Shown here piece by piece: positions 26,297 to 36,025 of a DNA stretch of 64,000 nucleotides. Source of the DNA: Salipiger mucosus DSM 16094 (GTDB lineage Bacteria; Pseudomonadota; Alphaproteobacteria; Rhodobacterales; Rhodobacteraceae); NCBI RefSeq assembly GCF_000442255.1, contig NZ_KE557285.1, positions 6,306 to 70,305 on the forward strand, written 5' to 3'. The notes under the pieces were generated by a model, which saw only the letters and a program-made list of their open reading frames with translations, did not search any database and had not been told where the DNA came from. The position numbers and the translations under genes were made by a program. Position 1 is the stretch's first letter; the number at the start of each line of letters is the position of its first letter.

Positions 26297-27169
26297 TCAG
26301 TCGAAGGCCTTGAGTCGCTTGATGAGGCTGGAGGTATCCCAGCGGCCGCCGCCCATCTTCTGGACGTCCTTGTAGAACTGGTCGACCAGCGCGGTGACGG
26401 GCAGCGAGGCGCCCACCTCGTCCGCCGTGGCAAGGCAGATCTTGAGGTCCTTGCGCATCCAGTCGACCGCGAAGCCGTGGTCGAACTTGTCGTCCAGCAT
26501 GGTCTCGTAGCGGTTGACCATCTGCCAGGACCCGGCCGCGCCGCCGCCGATCACCTCGACCACGTCGCGCCCGTCGATGCCCGCCTTCTCGGCAAAGGCC
26601 AGCCCCTCGGAGAGGCCCTGCACGAGGCCCGCGATGCAGATCTGGTTCACCATCTTGCACAGCTGGCCGGCGCCGGGGCCGCCCAGCCGCTTGCAGAGCT
26701 TGGCGTAGCAGTCGATCAGCGGGGCGGCGGCATCGTAATGGGCCTGCTCACCGCCGCACATCACCACGAGCTGGCCGTTCTCGGCCCCTGCCTGTCCGCC
26801 CGAGACCGGCGCGTCGACGAAGCCGCAGCCCTGGTCGTGTGCGACGGCCGCGAGCTCTTCGGTCACCATCGAGGAGACCGTCGTGTGATCGACGAAGATC
26901 GCGCCCTGCGACATGCCGGAAAAGGCGCCATCCGTCCCGGTGCAGACCTCGCGCAGGTCATCGTCGTTGCCGACGCAGGCCATCACGAACTCGGCGCCCT
27001 CGGCCGCCTCGCGCGGGGTCGCGGCGCTCGCGCCACCGTATTCGCTGACCCATTTCTCGGCCTTGGCAGCAGTGCGGTTGTAGACCGTCACCTCGTGTCC
27101 GGCCTTCGCCAGGTAGCCCGCCATGGGGTATCCCATCACGCCGAGCCCCAGGAATGCACATTTCGCCAT
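26297..27169 (-). CDS. Beta-hydroxyacid dehydrogenase family NAD(P)-dependent oxidoreductase
   Basis: 290 residues. The N-terminal Rossmann motif AFLGLGVMGYPMAGYLAKAGH (residues 4-24) leads into the substrate-binding FVDAPVSGGQAGAENGQL. The catalytic lysine is in GAGQLCKMVNQI, near residue 172. This is the family of 3-hydroxyisobutyrate dehydrogenase and tartronate semialdehyde reductase (GlxR). The sequence does not separate these, and no valine or glyoxylate genes are adjacent. GGGAGGGTGAAGC provides a good ribosome-binding site. A LacI-type palindrome sits 19 nt upstream. Confidence 0.88.
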   Translation of the reverse strand: MAKCAFLGLGVMGYPMAGYLAKAGHEVTVYNRTAAKAEKWVSEYGGASAATPREAAEGAEFVMACVGNDDDLREVCTGTDGAFSGMSQGAIFVDHTTVSSMVTEELAAVAHDQGCGFVDAPVSGGQAGAENGQLVVMCGGEQAHYDAAAPLIDCYAKLCKRLGGPGAGQLCKMVNQICIAGLVQGLSEGLAFAEKAGIDGRDVVEVIGGGAAGSWQMVNRYETMLDDKFDHGFAVDWMRKDLKICLATADEVGASLPVTALVDQFYKDVQKMGGGRWDTSSLIKRLKAFD

Positions 27170-27187
27170 GCTTCACCCTCCCGTTAT

Positions 27188-27201
27188 CGCAATCGTTTGC
27201 G
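27188..27201. promoter_or_regulatory. LacI-family-like operator
   Basis: CGCAATCGTTTGCG is a 14-bp palindrome centred on CG, with one mismatched pair, which matches the general form of LacI-family targets. It lies 19 nt before the dehydrogenase start and about 86 nt before the acylase start. No LacI-type gene is in the window. Confidence 0.35.
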
Positions 27202-27287
27202 CGTTTGTCGCCGCTGGCCCGCCCCTTGGCAAGGGGGCGGCGGCGCGATACTCCCGAATGAAGACGACAGACGGGATCATCCTGCCA

Positions 27288-29750
27288 ATGGCGCTTCTTT
27301 TCCGATGGCTGCTCCGGCTCGCCTCGACGGCCGTCCTGCTGGGGCTCGTCGCCGTGGGGCTGGTCTATTACCTCGCCTCGCGGTCCCTGCCCGACTACGA
27401 CAAGACCCTCGCGGTCGCCGGCACCACGGCCGATATCGAGATCGTGCGCGACAACGCGGGCGTGCCGCACATCCTCGCGCGGTCGGACCGCGACGCCTTC
27501 TTCGGGCTGGGCTATGCCCACGCGCAGGACCGGCTCTGGCAGATGACGCTCATGCGGCGCACCGTCCAGGGACGTCTGTCGGAGATCTTCGGGCGCCGCA
27601 CGGTCGAGACCGACACGCTGATGCGCAGGCTGGATCTGCACACGCTGGCGGTCCGCTCGGTCGAGGCGCAGGACGGCGCGACGCTGGACTCGCTCGCGGC
27701 CTACGCGGCGGGCGTCAACGCCCGCATCGAGGAGGTCAACGACCGCAGCCTCGGCCGCGGCGCCCCGGAGTTCTTCCTCTTCAACGCGCCGCTTGCTCCG
27801 TGGCAGCCCGCGGATTCGATTGCCATCGTCAAGCTCATGTCGCTGCAGCTCTCGGGCCAGTTCCGGAACGAGATCCTGCGCGCGCGCACCTCGCTGCGTC
27901 TGCCGGAGGCCGAACGGCTCGAGGACATCCTGCCCGAGATCCCCGGCGCGGGGACGGCCGCCCTGCCGGAATACGCGCAGCTTTTCCCGGGCGCGAAGGG
28001 GCAACAGTTCGCGCAGGGACGACCCGAGGGGCCGCTTTCGCCGGTGCCCGAGCCGGACTTCGCCGGCGCCTCCAACGCCTGGGCCGCGGCGACCGGGCGC
28101 ACGGCGGGCAGCGGGACGCTGCTTGCCAACGACCCGCACCTCGGCTTCACCGCGCCCTCGACCTGGTATCTCGCGCGGATGGACCTCGCGACGGGCGGGG
28201 TCATCGGCGGCACGATCCCGGGCGTGCCGGCGATCCTGCTGGGCCGCTCCGAGCAGCTCGCCTGGGGCATCACCTCGGCCTACCTCGACGATCAGGACCT
28301 CTACATCGAGGAACTGGACCCCGAGAACAACGAGCGCTACCGCACGCCGGATGGCTGGAAACGCTTCCGCACGCGCCGCTCCATTGTCGAGATCAAGGAC
28401 GCGGCCCCGGTCACCGTCACCCTGCGCTGGACCGACAACGGCCCCGTGCTGCCGAAGAGCCGCTTCGACCTCGCCGGGATCACGCCGCCCGGGCATGTCG
28501 TCTCGCTGGCCTGGACGGCGCTGTCCGACACCGACACCTCGATGAGCGCGGCCATCGGCCTGATGAAGGCCGACTCCGTCGAGGACGCCTTCGAGCGGTC
28601 GGACACCTACGTGGCGCCCGCCCAGATGCTGACCGTGATCGACGACGAGAGCATCGGCATGAAGCTCGTCGGCGCCATGCCAGAGCGCGACGCCGCCCAC
28701 CAGTCGAAGGGCCGCATGCCCTCGCCCGGCTGGATCGAGAGCAACCGCTGGCAGGGCATCCTGCCCGACAGCGCCAACCCGCGCTGGATCGACCCCGAGG
28801 GAGGTATCGTCGGGAACACCAACAACAAGGTGATCGACCGCCCCTTCCCGCGCCACATCAGCTACGACTGGGGCGACAGCCAGCGCGTGCAGCGCTGGAG
28901 CGCGATGATGCAGGGCCGCGCGGTGCATACCCGCGACAGCTTCATCGAGGCGCAGCTCGATACCGTTTCGCCCGCCGCGCGCACGCTGCTGCCGCTGATC
29001 GGGCGCGACCTGTGGTACACCGGCGAGGCCGCGCCCGAGGGCACGCCCGAACGCCGCCGTCGCCGTGCGCTCGACCTGCTCGCCAACTGGAACGGCGAGA
29101 TGAACGAGCACCTGCCCGAGCCGCTGATCTACGCCGCCTGGCTGCGCGCGCTGCAGGACCGGCTGATCCGAGACGACCTCGGGCCGCTGGCGGACGACTA
29201 CGACCACATCCGCCCGCTCTTCATCGAGCGCGTCTTCCGCGATGTCGACGGCGCCAGCGCCTGGTGCGACGTGGTCCGCTCGGCCCCGACCGAGACCTGC
29301 ACCGACATCGCGCGGCTCGCGCTGGACGACGCGCTTGTCTGGATCGACGAGCGCTACGGCTCGGCGCTGGAAAGCCTGCGCTGGGGCGACGCGCACCAGG
29401 CGCGCCACGACCACCCGGTGCTGGGCGAAGTGCCGGTGCTGCGCTACTTCACCAACATCCGGCAAAGCACTTCGGGCGGCGATTTCACCCTTCAGCGCGG
29501 GCTCACGCTGGGGCACGGACGGGACCCCTTCGCCAACGTGCATGGCGCGACCTATCGCGGCGTCTACGATTTCGCGGACCCGGATTCGTCGGTCTTCATC
29601 TCCTCGACCGGGCAGTCGGGCCACTTCCTGTCGCGCCACTACGACGACCTGGGGCAGCTCTGGCGGCGGGGCGAATACATCCCGATGTCGCTGGACGAGG
29701 ACCTCGCCCGCGCGGCCTCGGTCGGGGTGACGCGGCTGGTCACCCCGTGA
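27288..29750 (+). CDS. Penicillin-acylase-family Ntn hydrolase (N-acyl amidase)
   Basis: 820 residues from MALLFRWLLRL, with ACGGGA about 12 nt upstream; an ATG ten codons earlier is possible. A membrane anchor or signal (residues 3-25) is followed by the alpha-chain motif VPHILARSDRDAFFGLGYAHAQDRLWQM. The nucleophile is Ser262 in FAGASNAWAAATG, the start of the beta chain after autocleavage. NDPHLGF and the late NTNNKVID also match. The family hydrolyses amide bonds of penicillins, acyl-homoserine lactones or other N-acyl compounds. The true substrate is not given by sequence. It overlaps the following kinase-like gene by 4 bp (GTGA). Confidence 0.9.
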   Translation: MALLFRWLLRLASTAVLLGLVAVGLVYYLASRSLPDYDKTLAVAGTTADIEIVRDNAGVPHILARSDRDAFFGLGYAHAQDRLWQMTLMRRTVQGRLSEIFGRRTVETDTLMRRLDLHTLAVRSVEAQDGATLDSLAAYAAGVNARIEEVNDRSLGRGAPEFFLFNAPLAPWQPADSIAIVKLMSLQLSGQFRNEILRARTSLRLPEAERLEDILPEIPGAGTAALPEYAQLFPGAKGQQFAQGRPEGPLSPVPEPDFAGASNAWAAATGRTAGSGTLLANDPHLGFTAPSTWYLARMDLATGGVIGGTIPGVPAILLGRSEQLAWGITSAYLDDQDLYIEELDPENNERYRTPDGWKRFRTRRSIVEIKDAAPVTVTLRWTDNGPVLPKSRFDLAGITPPGHVVSLAWTALSDTDTSMSAAIGLMKADSVEDAFERSDTYVAPAQMLTVIDDESIGMKLVGAMPERDAAHQSKGRMPSPGWIESNRWQGILPDSANPRWIDPEGGIVGNTNNKVIDRPFPRHISYDWGDSQRVQRWSAMMQGRAVHTRDSFIEAQLDTVSPAARTLLPLIGRDLWYTGEAAPEGTPERRRRRALDLLANWNGEMNEHLPEPLIYAAWLRALQDRLIRDDLGPLADDYDHIRPLFIERVFRDVDGASAWCDVVRSAPTETCTDIARLALDDALVWIDERYGSALESLRWGDAHQARHDHPVLGEVPVLRYFTNIRQSTSGGDFTLQRGLTLGHGRDPFANVHGATYRGVYDFADPDSSVFISSTGQSGHFLSRHYDDLGQLWRRGEYIPMSLDEDLARAASVGVTRLVTP

Positions 29751-30688
29751 ACGACGCCGCCGCGCGGCTGGATCCCGACGCGGCACGCCGGACCGCCCGC
29801 GCTGTCCTGGCCCGCCACCGGCCGGGCCGGACCTACGATCTGGCTCCGCTGGGACCGGACGGCGCGCGGGCGAGCCTCGTTTTCGTCGCCCGCCACCCGC
29901 GCGAGGCGTTGGTGCTGAAGCTCTGGGCCCCCGGGCTCGCCGCGAAGGCCGCGGCACAGGTCACCCGTCAGCGGACCGTCCTCGCGCAGCTTTCGACGGG
30001 AGATTGGCGCGCGCCGGTGGTGCTGTTCTTCGACACCGATGCGCTCTGCCTCGGCATGGAGCACGTCGACACGCCCAGTCTCTCGGCACTGTGGCCGAGC
30101 CTCTCGCAACCCGCGCGGCAGGACGCCCTGCACCGCGCCGGGCGCTGGCTGGGCGCGTTTCATGCCCCGGAGGCGCGCGACCACCCGTTTCGCCCCAAGG
30201 GCCAGATCGCCTGGCTGCACCGGCTCCTGGACTGGCATTCCGAGGGGCGGCGGCAGATCCCCGACCCAACGGCCTTCCGCGCCGAGGTTGCGCGGCTCGA
30301 GGAGATGTTCCCGGACGTCCGCGGCCGGCCGGCGTGGCGCGCGGTCACGCATCGCGACATGCATCTCGACAACCTGCTGCCGGTGCCGGGCGGCATGGTC
30401 GGCCTCGACTTCGAGAATGACCGCGAGGACGAGCCGCATCGCGATCTGGTCTGGCTGCTGGTCGACGCGCTGGCGCGCAGCGAAAGGCCTGACGTCACCG
30501 GGTATGCCGCCGCCATCGCGCAGGGCTACGCCGACCGCACGACCGATCCGGCGGCGCGGCTCTTCCTGCAGCGGCTCTTCGCGCTCGGGATCTGGGCGAA
30601 CACGCCAGCGACGCCCTCGCGCCACCACCTCGCGCGCTACGACGCCGCGCGCGCGGTGGTGGCCTGCGATACGGTGCTCTTTACCTGA
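29747..30688 (+). CDS. Aminoglycoside-phosphotransferase-family kinase-like protein
   Basis: 313 residues, starting at a GTG that overlaps the acylase stop. The kinase fold is shown by the Brenner motif THRDMHLDNLL near residue 203 (catalytic Asp) and the metal-binding GLDFEND near 222. VLKLW is the probable ATP lysine strand. APH-family proteins phosphorylate small molecules (antibiotics, choline, homoserine) and many have no known substrate. Translational coupling to an acylase suggests a shared substrate route, or simply joint transcription. Nothing indicates antibiotic resistance. Confidence 0.8.
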   Translation: MNDAAARLDPDAARRTARAVLARHRPGRTYDLAPLGPDGARASLVFVARHPREALVLKLWAPGLAAKAAAQVTRQRTVLAQLSTGDWRAPVVLFFDTDALCLGMEHVDTPSLSALWPSLSQPARQDALHRAGRWLGAFHAPEARDHPFRPKGQIAWLHRLLDWHSEGRRQIPDPTAFRAEVARLEEMFPDVRGRPAWRAVTHRDMHLDNLLPVPGGMVGLDFENDREDEPHRDLVWLLVDALARSERPDVTGYAAAIAQGYADRTTDPAARLFLQRLFALGIWANTPATPSRHHLARYDAARAVVACDTVLFT

Positions 30689-30717
30689 AACCGGCGGCGG
30701 CCCGACCGGAACCGACC

Positions 30718-31992
30718 TCAGAGGGTGTCGAACTGCGCCCGGTCCTTGGCGGTCCAGCGCACGCGCAGCAGGTAGCCGTGCTCGTCCTGCTGCTCGTCCT
30801 GAACGAGACCCTTGCCGAAGAGCCAGGACCGCCGCTTGCCGTCGGAAAAGGCCAGCCGGATTTCCTCCTCGACGGTCTCGCCCTGGAGCCGTTCGGTCAC
30901 CACCTCGAGCAGCCCGTCCAGCCCCTCCCCGGTCCAGGCCGAGACGGCGAAGACATCCTCGTCGCGTTCGGCACGGTTGAGCGCCGCGGTGCGGGCCTCG
31001 GGATCGAGCAGGTCGATCTTGTTCCAGACCTCGACCAGCGGCACGGCCTCGTTCACGCCGAGCGACGCCATGATCGCGCTCACGTCCTCGGCCTGTTCCT
31101 CGGTGTTGGGATGGGCGATGTCGCGCACGTGCAGGATGATGTCGGCGGCAAGAACCTCCTCCAGCGTGGCGCGGAAGGCCGCGACCAGCTCGGTCGGCAG
31201 GTCCGAAATGAAGCCCACCGTGTCCGACAGGATCACCTCGAGGCCCGTGGGCAGGCGCACCGCCCGCATGGTGGGGTCGAGCGTGGCGAAGAGCATGTCC
31301 TTGGCCATGACCTCGGCACCCGTCAGGCGGTTGAAGAGCGTCGACTTGCCGGCGTTGGTGTAGCCCACCAGTGCCACGATCGGGTAAGGCACCTTGGCGC
31401 GCGCCTTGCGGTGCAGGTCGCGGGTTTTCACGACCTTGTCGAGCTGACGACGCAGGCGCACGAGCTGTTCGTCGATGGCGCGGCGGTCGGCCTCGATCTG
31501 CGTCTCGCCCGGGCCGCCCACGAAGCCAAGCCCGCCGCGCTGGCGTTCGAGGTGGGTCCAGGCCCGCACGAGCCGCGTGCGCTGGTAGCTGAGATGCGCC
31601 ATCTCGACCTGAAGCACGCCCTCTCGCGTGGCGGCGCGGTCGGAGAAGATTTCCAGGATCAGCCCCGTCCGGTCCAGAAGCTTGACGCCCCAGGCCTTCT
31701 CGAGGTTGCGCTGCTGCACCGGCGTCACGGGCCCGTCGACCAGGACGAGCTCGACCTCCTCGGCCTTCATGCGCTCGGCGAGTTCCTCGATCTTGCCGGC
31801 GCCGAAGAGCGTGCCGGGGTGCGGTTCGCGCAGTTGCACGACCTCGCCGCCCGCGACCACGAGGTCGGGCAGCGCAACGGCAAGCGCCATGGCCTCTTCG
31901 AGGGCCATGGTGGCATCGCGTCGGTCGCGGTCGGATCGGATGTCCGGGTGAATGACCCAGGCGCGGGTCACCGGAGTTTCATGTTCCTTCAA
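30718..31992 (-). CDS. hflX: GTPase HflX
   Basis: 424 residues if started at the TTG that overlaps the hfq stop (TTGA); a GTG at 31971 ([10 protein letters not shown]) is an alternative with AAGGAA upstream. A ribosome-associated GTPase that splits stalled or stressed 70S particles. The HflX N-terminal domain has [18 protein letters not shown] and [16 protein letters not shown] coiled-coil linker ([25 protein letters not shown]) follows, then the G domain: [22 protein letters not shown] and NKIDLLD. It is the last gene of the hfq-hflX pair at the end of the ntr/trk cluster. Confidence 0.95.
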   Translation of the reverse strand: MKEHETPVTRAWVIHPDIRSDRDRRDATMALEEAMALAVALPDLVVAGGEVVQLREPHPGTLFGAGKIEELAERMKAEEVELVLVDGPVTPVQQRNLEKAWGVKLLDRTGLILEIFSDRAATREGVLQVEMAHLSYQRTRLVRAWTHLERQRGGLGFVGGPGETQIEADRRAIDEQLVRLRRQLDKVVKTRDLHRKARAKVPYPIVALVGYTNAGKSTLFNRLTGAEVMAKDMLFATLDPTMRAVRLPTGLEVILSDTVGFISDLPTELVAAFRATLEEVLAADIILHVRDIAHPNTEEQAEDVSAIMASLGVNEAVPLVEVWNKIDLLDPEARTAALNRAERDEDVFAVSAWTGEGLDGLLEVVTERLQGETVEEEIRLAFSDGKRRSWLFGKGLVQDEQQDEHGYLLRVRWTAKDRAQFDTL

Positions 31993-32234
31993 TCGTTGCC
32001 GCCGCCGTCGCCATCATAGAGGTTGATCGGCTGCGAGGGCATGATCGTCGAGATCGCATGCTTGTAGACCAGCTGCGATTGGCCGTCGCGGCGCAACAGC
32101 ACGCAGAAATTGTCGAACCAGGTGATCACGCCCTGCAATTTGACGCCGTTGATGAGAAAGACCGTCACCGGAACCTTGGTCTTGCGGACGTGATTGAGGA
32201 ATGCGTCCTGAAGGTTCTGTCTGTCGGAAGCCAT
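31989..32234 (-). CDS. hfq: RNA chaperone Hfq
   Basis: 81 residues: [20 protein letters not shown], then the Sm1 motif ([21 protein letters not shown]) and Sm2 ([10 protein letters not shown]). It forms a hexamer that pairs small RNAs with mRNAs. The C-terminal tail is short ([11 protein letters not shown]), as usual in alphaproteobacteria. 155 bp separate it from the trkH stop, enough for its own promoter. Its stop overlaps the hflX start. Confidence 0.97.
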   Translation of the reverse strand: MASDRQNLQDAFLNHVRKTKVPVTVFLINGVKLQGVITWFDNFCVLLRRDGQSQLVYKHAISTIMPSQPINLYDGDGGGND

Positions 32235-32389
32235 TGAATTTGCCTTTGTTCTTGCCGTTTCCGCCCTGTGGCGTGCCCTCGTCCGGGGAGTATGGAGTCA
32301 CAGTCGCGGAACTTCCAGTGCAAAAAATGACGGCTGCCCGAATGTGCGGCACCCGCGCATCCCCCCGCCTGCCGCGCGTGCAGCGGGTC

Positions 32390-33904
32390 TCAGTCGCGCC
32401 AGAGGTCCGGGCTGAGCAGCACGATGATCGCCAGCAGTTCGAGCCGGCCCAGCACCATCGCCGCGGTGAAGGTCAACTTGGCCGCCGCGCCCAGGCTCGC
32501 GAGCCGCAGAGGCACCTCGGCCGCGGTGGTCACCAGCGGCCCGCAGTTGGTGAGCCCGGCGATGGTCAGCACCATGGCGTTCTCGAAATCCGCGCCGAAG
32601 ATCGACAGCAGCAGCGAGAAGGCAGCGATGGCCATGGCGAAGAGCATGAAGAAGACCCAGGCGATGAAGGCGCCCTGCCGCCGGATGCGCCGCGCCAGCA
32701 GGCCCGCGCGCCCGATCGACGAGGGATGCACCAGCCGCTCCAGCTCGCGCTTGCCGGCGAGGTAGAGCGCGTAGATCCGCAGCAGCTTGACCCCGCCCGC
32801 GGTGGTGGCGACGCCCCCGCCCACGATGGCGAGCCCCATGAGGATCAGCCCCGGCGTCGGCAGCCCCGACCAGTCGCGTGCCGCGACCCAGTCGGCGCTG
32901 ACGAAGCCCGTCGTGGACAGGAAGGACATCGCGGTGAAGATCCCGCCCCAGAGGGCGCGCAGGCCGAGCCCCAGGTTCTGCTCCTCGCCGATGTCGAAGG
33001 AGGCGATCCAGTGCCGCATGAACAGTGCCAGCGGCACCAGAGCGGCGATCGCGAGCCCCATGCGGAACTCCGGGTCGGACTTCAGGCCGAGGCTGCCGGC
33101 GGCACCGGTGTCGCTCGAAAAGGTCAGGCGCGAGAGCGCGAAGAACAGGAAGCAGAAGAGGATCATCTCGCCCGCCATCCCGCTCGGGGCCTGCGCGGGC
33201 CCGCCCACCGGCGAAATCCCCGAGGTCGCCAGCGTCGACATGGCGTGGCTGAGCGCGATCAGCGGCGGGTCGCCCGCCACCATCAGCATGATCCACAGTG
33301 CAAGCGTGAGCCCGGCATAGACCGGCACCAGCATCGCCGCACTCCGCGCGAGGCGCTGCGATGGATCGGCGCTGTCCTGATGCGCGGCGCCCACGTCGAC
33401 GCTCTGCCCCGGCTCGCCGCTGGCGGTCACCTCGAAGCCGCCCAGCGTGAGCGGCGCCATGATCGCCGCCGCCGCGACCCACATCATCAGGCCGCCCAGC
33501 CAGCCCACCTGCGCGCGCCATAGGTGCTCGGCATCCGACAGCCGGTCGGGCGCAAAGAGCGTGGCACCTGTGGTGGTCAGGCTCGAGACCATCTCGACGT
33601 AGGCGTTGAGGAAGCTGGTCGTGCGCAGCGCCTCGTGGAAGGGCACGGCCAGCACCGCCGGCAGCAGCACGAAGGTCGCGAGCAGCGCGAGCAGCTGGCG
33701 CGACGCGCTGCCCTTTTGGCGCCGCGTCGCCTGGGCCACCGCCACCAGCGCGGTCAGCACCAGCCCGACCACGCCCGCGTAGAAGAAGCTGCGCGCGTCG
33801 TGGAATTCCTCCTGCGCCAGGGCGACCGCCGCCGGGGCGATCATCGACAGGCAGGCAATGCCCGTCAGCAGCAGGATGAGCGGCAGGCGGAACAGGGCGG
33901 TCAT
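32390..33904 (-). CDS. trkH: TrkH-family potassium transporter
   Basis: 504 residues. The membrane pore subunit of the Trk K+ uptake system. Four pore-loop repeats are visible: SSLTTTGATL, STLATSGISP, SFLSTTGFVS and AGLTNCGPLV. The gating loop GGVATTAGGVKLLRIYAL is in the second half. It starts 12 nt after the trkA stop, so the two are co-transcribed. Confidence 0.95.
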   Translation of the reverse strand: MTALFRLPLILLLTGIACLSMIAPAAVALAQEEFHDARSFFYAGVVGLVLTALVAVAQATRRQKGSASRQLLALLATFVLLPAVLAVPFHEALRTTSFLNAYVEMVSSLTTTGATLFAPDRLSDAEHLWRAQVGWLGGLMMWVAAAAIMAPLTLGGFEVTASGEPGQSVDVGAAHQDSADPSQRLARSAAMLVPVYAGLTLALWIMLMVAGDPPLIALSHAMSTLATSGISPVGGPAQAPSGMAGEMILFCFLFFALSRLTFSSDTGAAGSLGLKSDPEFRMGLAIAALVPLALFMRHWIASFDIGEEQNLGLGLRALWGGIFTAMSFLSTTGFVSADWVAARDWSGLPTPGLILMGLAIVGGGVATTAGGVKLLRIYALYLAGKRELERLVHPSSIGRAGLLARRIRRQGAFIAWVFFMLFAMAIAAFSLLLSIFGADFENAMVLTIAGLTNCGPLVTTAAEVPLRLASLGAAAKLTFTAAMVLGRLELLAIIVLLSPDLWRD

Positions 33905-33916
33905 CGGCGGCCGTGC

Positions 33917-35293
33917 TCAGAAGAAGTCGATCGAGACCTGCAGGAGGCGCTCGACCTCCGGCACGTCCTTGGCGAGCGCGAAGATCACCACGCGGTCGCC
34001 CTCCTCGATGCGCAGCCCGCCGGTGATCTTGACTACGCGGTCCTGTTTCATCACCGCGCCCACGAGCACGCCTTCCGGGAAGTCGATGTCGCGGATCGAC
34101 TTGCCCGAGAGCGGCGAGGTCGAGAGCACCTCGGCCTCGATCACCTCGGCCTCGGCGTCGCCGATGGAATAGACCGAGCGCACGCGCCCGTGGCGGATGT
34201 GGCGCAGGATCGAGCTGACCGTGGTGGCCCGCGGGTTGATCCATGCGTCGACGCCCAGCGGCTCCATCAGCGGGATCAGCGTGGGATCGTTGACCAGCGC
34301 GATGGCCATGGGGCTGCCCTCGGCCTTGGCGCGCACGGCGGCGAGCATGTTGGTCTTGTCGTCGTCGGTCACGCAGAGCACCGCGTCGGCGCGCTCGATC
34401 CCCGCCTCGCGCAGCAGCCCGGTGTCGAGCCCGTCGCCGTGCAGCACGATGGTGCGCTCCAGCGCGTCGGCGGCCAGTTCGGCCCGGCGCCTGTCACGCT
34501 CGATCACCTTGGCGCGGATGCGCTCCGCCCGCGTCTCGAGCGCCTGGGCCACGGCAAGGCCCACGTTGCCGCCACCCACCACAATGACGCGCTCCTTCTT
34601 GCGCAGCGACTTGCCGAAGATCTCCATGGTGCGCCGGATGTCGTCGGCGTGGATGATGACGTAGCAGGCATCGCCCGGGAACAGCTGGTCGCCCGGCTCG
34701 GGCGAGAAGAGCGTGCCCTCGCGCCGCACGCCCACGACGACCGCGCGCAACGTCGAGAAGAGGTCCGAGAGCTGCCGCAGCGGCGTGTTCACGATCGGGC
34801 AGTCGTCGTCGATCACCAGCCCGACGAGTTTTGCGCTGCCTCCAAGGAACTGCTCGGTGTCGAAGGCGACCGAGGTCGCCAGACGCTGGAGCGCGGCCTC
34901 GGCGACCTCCTTCTCGGGCGAGATCACGACATCTATCGGCATGTGATCGCGCCGGTAGAGGTCGGAATAGATCGCCGTCAGGTAGGACTGCGAGCGCAGC
35001 CGCGCGACCTTGCGCGGAATCGAGAAGATCGAGTGGGCCACCTGGCAGGTGACCATGTTGACCTCGTCGGAATAGGTCGCGGCGATGATCATGTCGGCAT
35101 CGCGCGCGCCGGACCGTTCCAGCACGTCGGGGTAGCTCGCGAAGCCTGCGATCCCCTGCACGTCGAGCGTGTCGGTCGCCCGCCGCACCAGGTCGGGGTT
35201 GTTGTCCACGACGGTGACGTCGTTGCGTTCGCCCGAGAGGTGGCGGGCGATCTGCCAGCCCACCTGCCCCGCGCCGCAAATGATGACCTTCAT
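33917..35293 (-). CDS. trkA: Trk potassium transporter NAD-binding component TrkA
   Basis: 458 residues from the ATG at 35293. Two RCK units are seen: the first Rossmann motif MKVIICGAGQVGWQIARHL and the second VIVVGGGNVGLAVAQAL near residue 235, each followed by a TrkA-C subdomain. It is the cytoplasmic ring that gates TrkH in response to nucleotides. It is the first gene of trkA-trkH. A 134-bp gap upstream without coding sequence may hold a promoter. Confidence 0.96.
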   Translation of the reverse strand: MKVIICGAGQVGWQIARHLSGERNDVTVVDNNPDLVRRATDTLDVQGIAGFASYPDVLERSGARDADMIIAATYSDEVNMVTCQVAHSIFSIPRKVARLRSQSYLTAIYSDLYRRDHMPIDVVISPEKEVAEAALQRLATSVAFDTEQFLGGSAKLVGLVIDDDCPIVNTPLRQLSDLFSTLRAVVVGVRREGTLFSPEPGDQLFPGDACYVIIHADDIRRTMEIFGKSLRKKERVIVVGGGNVGLAVAQALETRAERIRAKVIERDRRRAELAADALERTIVLHGDGLDTGLLREAGIERADAVLCVTDDDKTNMLAAVRAKAEGSPMAIALVNDPTLIPLMEPLGVDAWINPRATTVSSILRHIRHGRVRSVYSIGDAEAEVIEAEVLSTSPLSGKSIRDIDFPEGVLVGAVMKQDRVVKITGGLRIEEGDRVVIFALAKDVPEVERLLQVSIDFF

Positions 35294-35427
35294 GCGCCTC
35301 TGCCCCTCGGCCTCGATCCGCTTGGCATGGCACGATGTGCGTGGGGGGTCAATGCGCGGGCCGCCGCGCTGCTCCGGGGCGGTGCGCTCGCGCACGGGAG
35401 CGACCATCGCGGCAGCGCCGGGGCGCG

Positions 35428-35937
35428 TCAGGCTGTGCGCGCCACGCCCACCACGTAGTTCCGGCCGTAGACCTTGGCGCATTTCGGGCAGGTCGTGTAG
35501 AAGAAGTAGACCTCGTCCGCCTTGGCCCCGGTCTCGCGCGCGAGCGCCGTCATCTCGGCGTGCCAGTTCCTGGCATTGCGGTACGGGCCCTCGAAGACCT
35601 TCGTGACGAAGTTCCCCGAGAGCGTGACCATCTGCTCGTCCGGCACCGGCCCCGTGACGGCGAAGAGGTGCTCGGACTCCCAGGGCGACAGATCGCGGCT
35701 CAGCACGATGCAGTTCTCCGGATCATAGGCACCGGCTGCCTCCATCCGGCGCTGCACGCGCGCAAAGACGCGGCCCATGTTCAGCGGGATATGCATGGCG
35801 CTGCGGGTGGTGGCACGCAGGAAGGGCTTGTCCTCGAAATGAAGGCTGCGCCCGTCCCATCCGGTGGGGTCGAAGCGCGGGCAGCATCCGGTGGGATTGT
35901 CGCTGTCGTCGTAGCGGGGAAGTGCGTTGGTCTGCAT
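35428..35937 (-). CDS. Conserved cysteine-rich protein of unknown function
   Basis: 169 residues from MQTNALPRYDDSDNPTGCCP. It has an N-terminal CC pair (residues 17-18) and a C-terminal TTCPKCAKVYGRNYV, which together could bind a metal. In between are RATTRSAMHIPLNMGRVFAR and FVTKVFEGPYRNARNWHAEM. From memory, close homologues occur across Rhodobacteraceae, sometimes labelled 'hydrolase' without experimental support; I do not recognise a catalytic site. It lies between ntrX and trkA, in a cluster where these genes are more often adjacent. Confidence 0.7.
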   Translation of the reverse strand: MQTNALPRYDDSDNPTGCCPRFDPTGWDGRSLHFEDKPFLRATTRSAMHIPLNMGRVFARVQRRMEAAGAYDPENCIVLSRDLSPWESEHLFAVTGPVPDEQMVTLSGNFVTKVFEGPYRNARNWHAEMTALARETGAKADEVYFFYTTCPKCAKVYGRNYVVGVARTA

Positions 35938-36025
35938 GCGGGCCTCCCGAGGCGATACGGGCGGCACGGTATCATCCCACGCGGCGCGCCGGCATTGACA
36001 CCGGTCATGCCCTGCGCTGCGTCCG

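Noticed and set aside
26288-30688. Very long plus-strand open frame (1466 codons) across the dehydrogenase, acylase and kinase genes
   Set aside because: Its first two thirds are Arg/Ala/His-rich shadow of the acylase frame and antisense of the dehydrogenase; only the last 942 bases are a real gene (APH-like), which starts at its own GTG.
29747-30688. Aminoglycoside resistance gene
   Set aside because: Only fold-level motifs (HxDxxxxN, DFE) are shared; it is embedded in a core-genome operon and shows no sign of transfer.
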